A stretch of 56,386 nucleotides of DNA from positions 1-56,386 of IMG/VR virus record IMGVR_UViG_3300025117_000077; one strand, written 5' to 3'. Under the pieces are notes generated by a model, which ran no database searches, was not told the origin of the DNA, and saw only the letters and a program-made list of their open reading frames with translations. Below are positions 55,701 to 56,386 of the stretch, piece after piece. Each line of letters starts with the position of its first letter. Within the stretch, counting starts at the first letter, position 1. A program made the translations under genes and the position numbers. This stretch comes from a virus.

Positions 55701-56386
55701 TCTTAATAGGGCAAAGAAGGCCATGAATCTTGGTTTTGAGTTCGGATATGGTGATATGATTTTAAAGTACCCCAAAACTCCGGGAGCATTATTGGCCAGA
55801 GGGTTAGAGTATTCTCCGGCAGGGATACTTAAAGCTACCTATGAAGCCACAAAGCCTTTATTTACTGACAATAAGTTAGACAATAGGGCATTGTCACTTT
55901 CGGTAGGCAGGGCCATTTTCGGAACAATGGGATTATCGGCCTTGGGGTATTACTTTTTCGATCAAGGCATTATTACTGGACCAACGAATAAGGACAAAGA
56001 CGTTGCATCTGCTCAAAGAACAATGGGTACGCACCCTTATAAAGTAAATATTTCGGCCTTTAAAAGATGGGCTTTTTCGGGGGGAGATACAGACCAAGTT
56101 AAGCCACAAGAAGGGGACACTTATTATTCTTATGATTGGGCACAGCCGGTAGCGATGGCTATCGCTGGTGGTGCTAATATGGCCAAGGAATACGAAGAAA
56201 GAAAGGTTTTTACAAAAGCCTTCAGGGAGTCCATGAAGGGAGCTCCCCATATTATTTATCGTGGCATGGAATCAGCCCTTGAGACTCTTGTGGCCCAACC
56301 AGTTCTCCAGGGCCTATTGAAATTATCACAAGGCTATGGTGCGGAAGGTGTCGCCTCGAGCATTGTCAATATAGCGACTGAAGTCC
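52798..56386 (+). CDS. Polyvalent-type giant virion protein (ART-like + LPD38-like), N-terminal part
   Basis: Starts right after the previous stop; the full product is 1396 residues (continues at 5-732). Residues 4-24 hold two VTLEPI-x-EQ repeats. Residues 352-447 resemble the ADP-ribosyltransferase domain of phage polyvalent proteins: PQVFFHATDTP (His359), then TGKYDGVIVEG and IKWGIASDPSSLKNI. Residues 800-1150 are helical, with TRNPLGNELFYRVERM and FLERTMGATLKSFDYAAYNRAYW. Such proteins are usually carried in the head and injected with DNA, where toxic domains act on host defences. Catalysis here is not shown. Confidence 0.8.
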   Translation, partial: MAQVTLEPIEEQTEQMVTLEPIQEQPPGGAVNRLKQYYEYLHTPTEGPKSVKDFLTRVVPASLEKTAYGLIEFPYQVVKSVTDPIIHEKGVKAGATKLGKNLYENVEGLARFSGEQIGVYGWDKLKERWSTDPIGSVLGLAPLIKGVVSYAKTKGITPKEAVNEIVLDKTFSNFERLKEEQVKAVQNKLAGGQRPLGKLVTLERMAESEGKIRGKVGGEDYAKNIFTEENLQRTEDLVKAQKGFDERLKPEEQTLDQLHEQAYGEKVAPEELAKQQTEFDTRMAGKEPEPLIMDKIREAAVKEEALAKGEISGFYPAEERAKAAVGGTEGIREKVLPVEELIEKPVATQEQSNPQVFFHATDTPITEWKPGQKVNFSERPMTEDFGNHVYKMEVELKRPAPDMDAYQTDLAQKTGKYDGVIVEGTDYQGKPIKWGIASDPSSLKNIEYQGPKAGEVGVEESRTIKNIISDINTAMGEKGAIGNIELSPEQIAARKRLLSDFDKIKANAANVGKNIDDYLSGLGVDEKVISSMKGVVKEQPVKEGEGIVINKGDYVGESGEKVRSFAVTAATSDLVAPEVKSGIIEEIKPGGKGVYEPITLKDAQAEAVKKITQDTEKAVRFLRSSRNPGAVHTAVGEELIKKFQSEGNHERATEVALDLSKRLTKAGQEIVAARLMGKLSPEGILITANRAIEEFNNKSLRKAGVKLVPGWVKQLELGPDTAKNLHDLAKAIKEAKDEKVKIELSQELQNALNAITPSTIGQKISTLQIIAQLFNPKTIVTRNPLGNELFYRVERMNKYPTALVDWAASNLGGGDRYITFRTGGAGRGKYWEGWLTGWKAGFEGVNPQGLQTQYDLGRKPAFRNKPYEIKLDDGTWTYKMPNRAERVASFLERTMGATLKSFDYAAYNRAYWNTIGEMATLRSMNEVGKVDPKLVQQYIKTFDENVNKTAMEYGKYVTFQDNNIISVGLNRAKKAMNLGFEFGYGDMILKYPKTPGALLARGLEYSPAGILKATYEATKPLFTDNKLDNRALSLSVGRAIFGTMGLSALGYYFFDQGIITGPTNKDKDVASAQRTMGTHPYKVNISAFKRWAFSGGDTDQVKPQEGDTYYSYDWAQPVAMAIAGGANMAKEYEERKVFTKAFRESMKGAPHIIYRGMESALETLVAQPVLQGLLKLSQGYGAEGVASSIVNIATEV
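56261..56386. repeat. Terminal direct repeat, right copy (circular closure)
   Basis: Identical to 5-130. See the left copy. Base 56260 is C while base 4 is T, so the match ends there. Confidence 0.95.

Overview
The window is an apparently complete, circularly closing genome of a tailed bacteriophage. Bases 5-130 are repeated exactly at 56261-56386, which makes a unique circle of about 56,256 bp, and one 1396-codon gene reads in frame across the junction. It has a GpA-like large terminase, a portal, an N4-gp56-type major capsid protein, an adaptor and nozzle-like tail proteins and several probable ejection proteins. I see no tape-measure, sheath or baseplate gene, so the particle is most likely a podovirus. 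I see no integrase and no phage RNA polymerase, and no DNA polymerase was recognised, so growth is probably lytic and host-dependent for these enzymes. A Gram-negative host is inferred, weakly, from a GH108 lysozyme, a holin cassette and several lipobox proteins.

Layout on the circle. (1) 744-6818: six consecutive genes whose products start with Sec-type signal peptides (tail-fibre-like, lectin-like, beta-helix and FN3-like proteins), then a proline-rich lipoprotein. (2) 6820-9434: lysis region with a 25-residue lipoprotein, a YiiX/C92-like cysteine hydrolase, an LLH-type holin, small membrane proteins and a GH108 muramidase. (3) 9447-12007: small proteins, a zincin-like protein, a metallophosphoesterase and a lipoprotein. 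(4) 11997-13299: a leftward block of five small genes with a good sigma70-like promoter. (5) 13520-25552: rightward early/replication region with a DNA methyltransferase, a PD-(D/E)XK exonuclease, a RecA-like ATPase, a RuvC-like resolvase, a primase-ATPase, a protein with an SSB-type tail, HNH and GIY-YIG homing-type nucleases and many micro-genes. (6) 25610-28476: a second leftward block of eleven small genes ending at a terminator. (7) 28477-29910: AT-rich control regions with repeats and a palindromic operator. (8) 29911-39218: packaging and head genes. (9) 39296-45209: a seven-gene cassette of three glycosyltransferases, three SAM methyltransferases and one radical-SAM/SPASM enzyme inside the structural operon. 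(10) 45219 to 732 across the junction: adaptor, nozzle, fibre, probable ejection proteins and a giant polyvalent-type protein.

The strongest leads for undescribed biology are: the glycosyltransferase/methyltransferase/radical-SAM cassette beside the capsid genes; a structured leader at 21395-21478 that looks like an intrinsic terminator whose 3' arm is the ribosome binding site of an HNH gene; the run of signal-peptide-bearing fibre-like proteins; iteron-like repeats inside the primase gene; and an HNH gene flanked by a 9-bp direct repeat. All function calls were made by reading the sequence. No database search was run.
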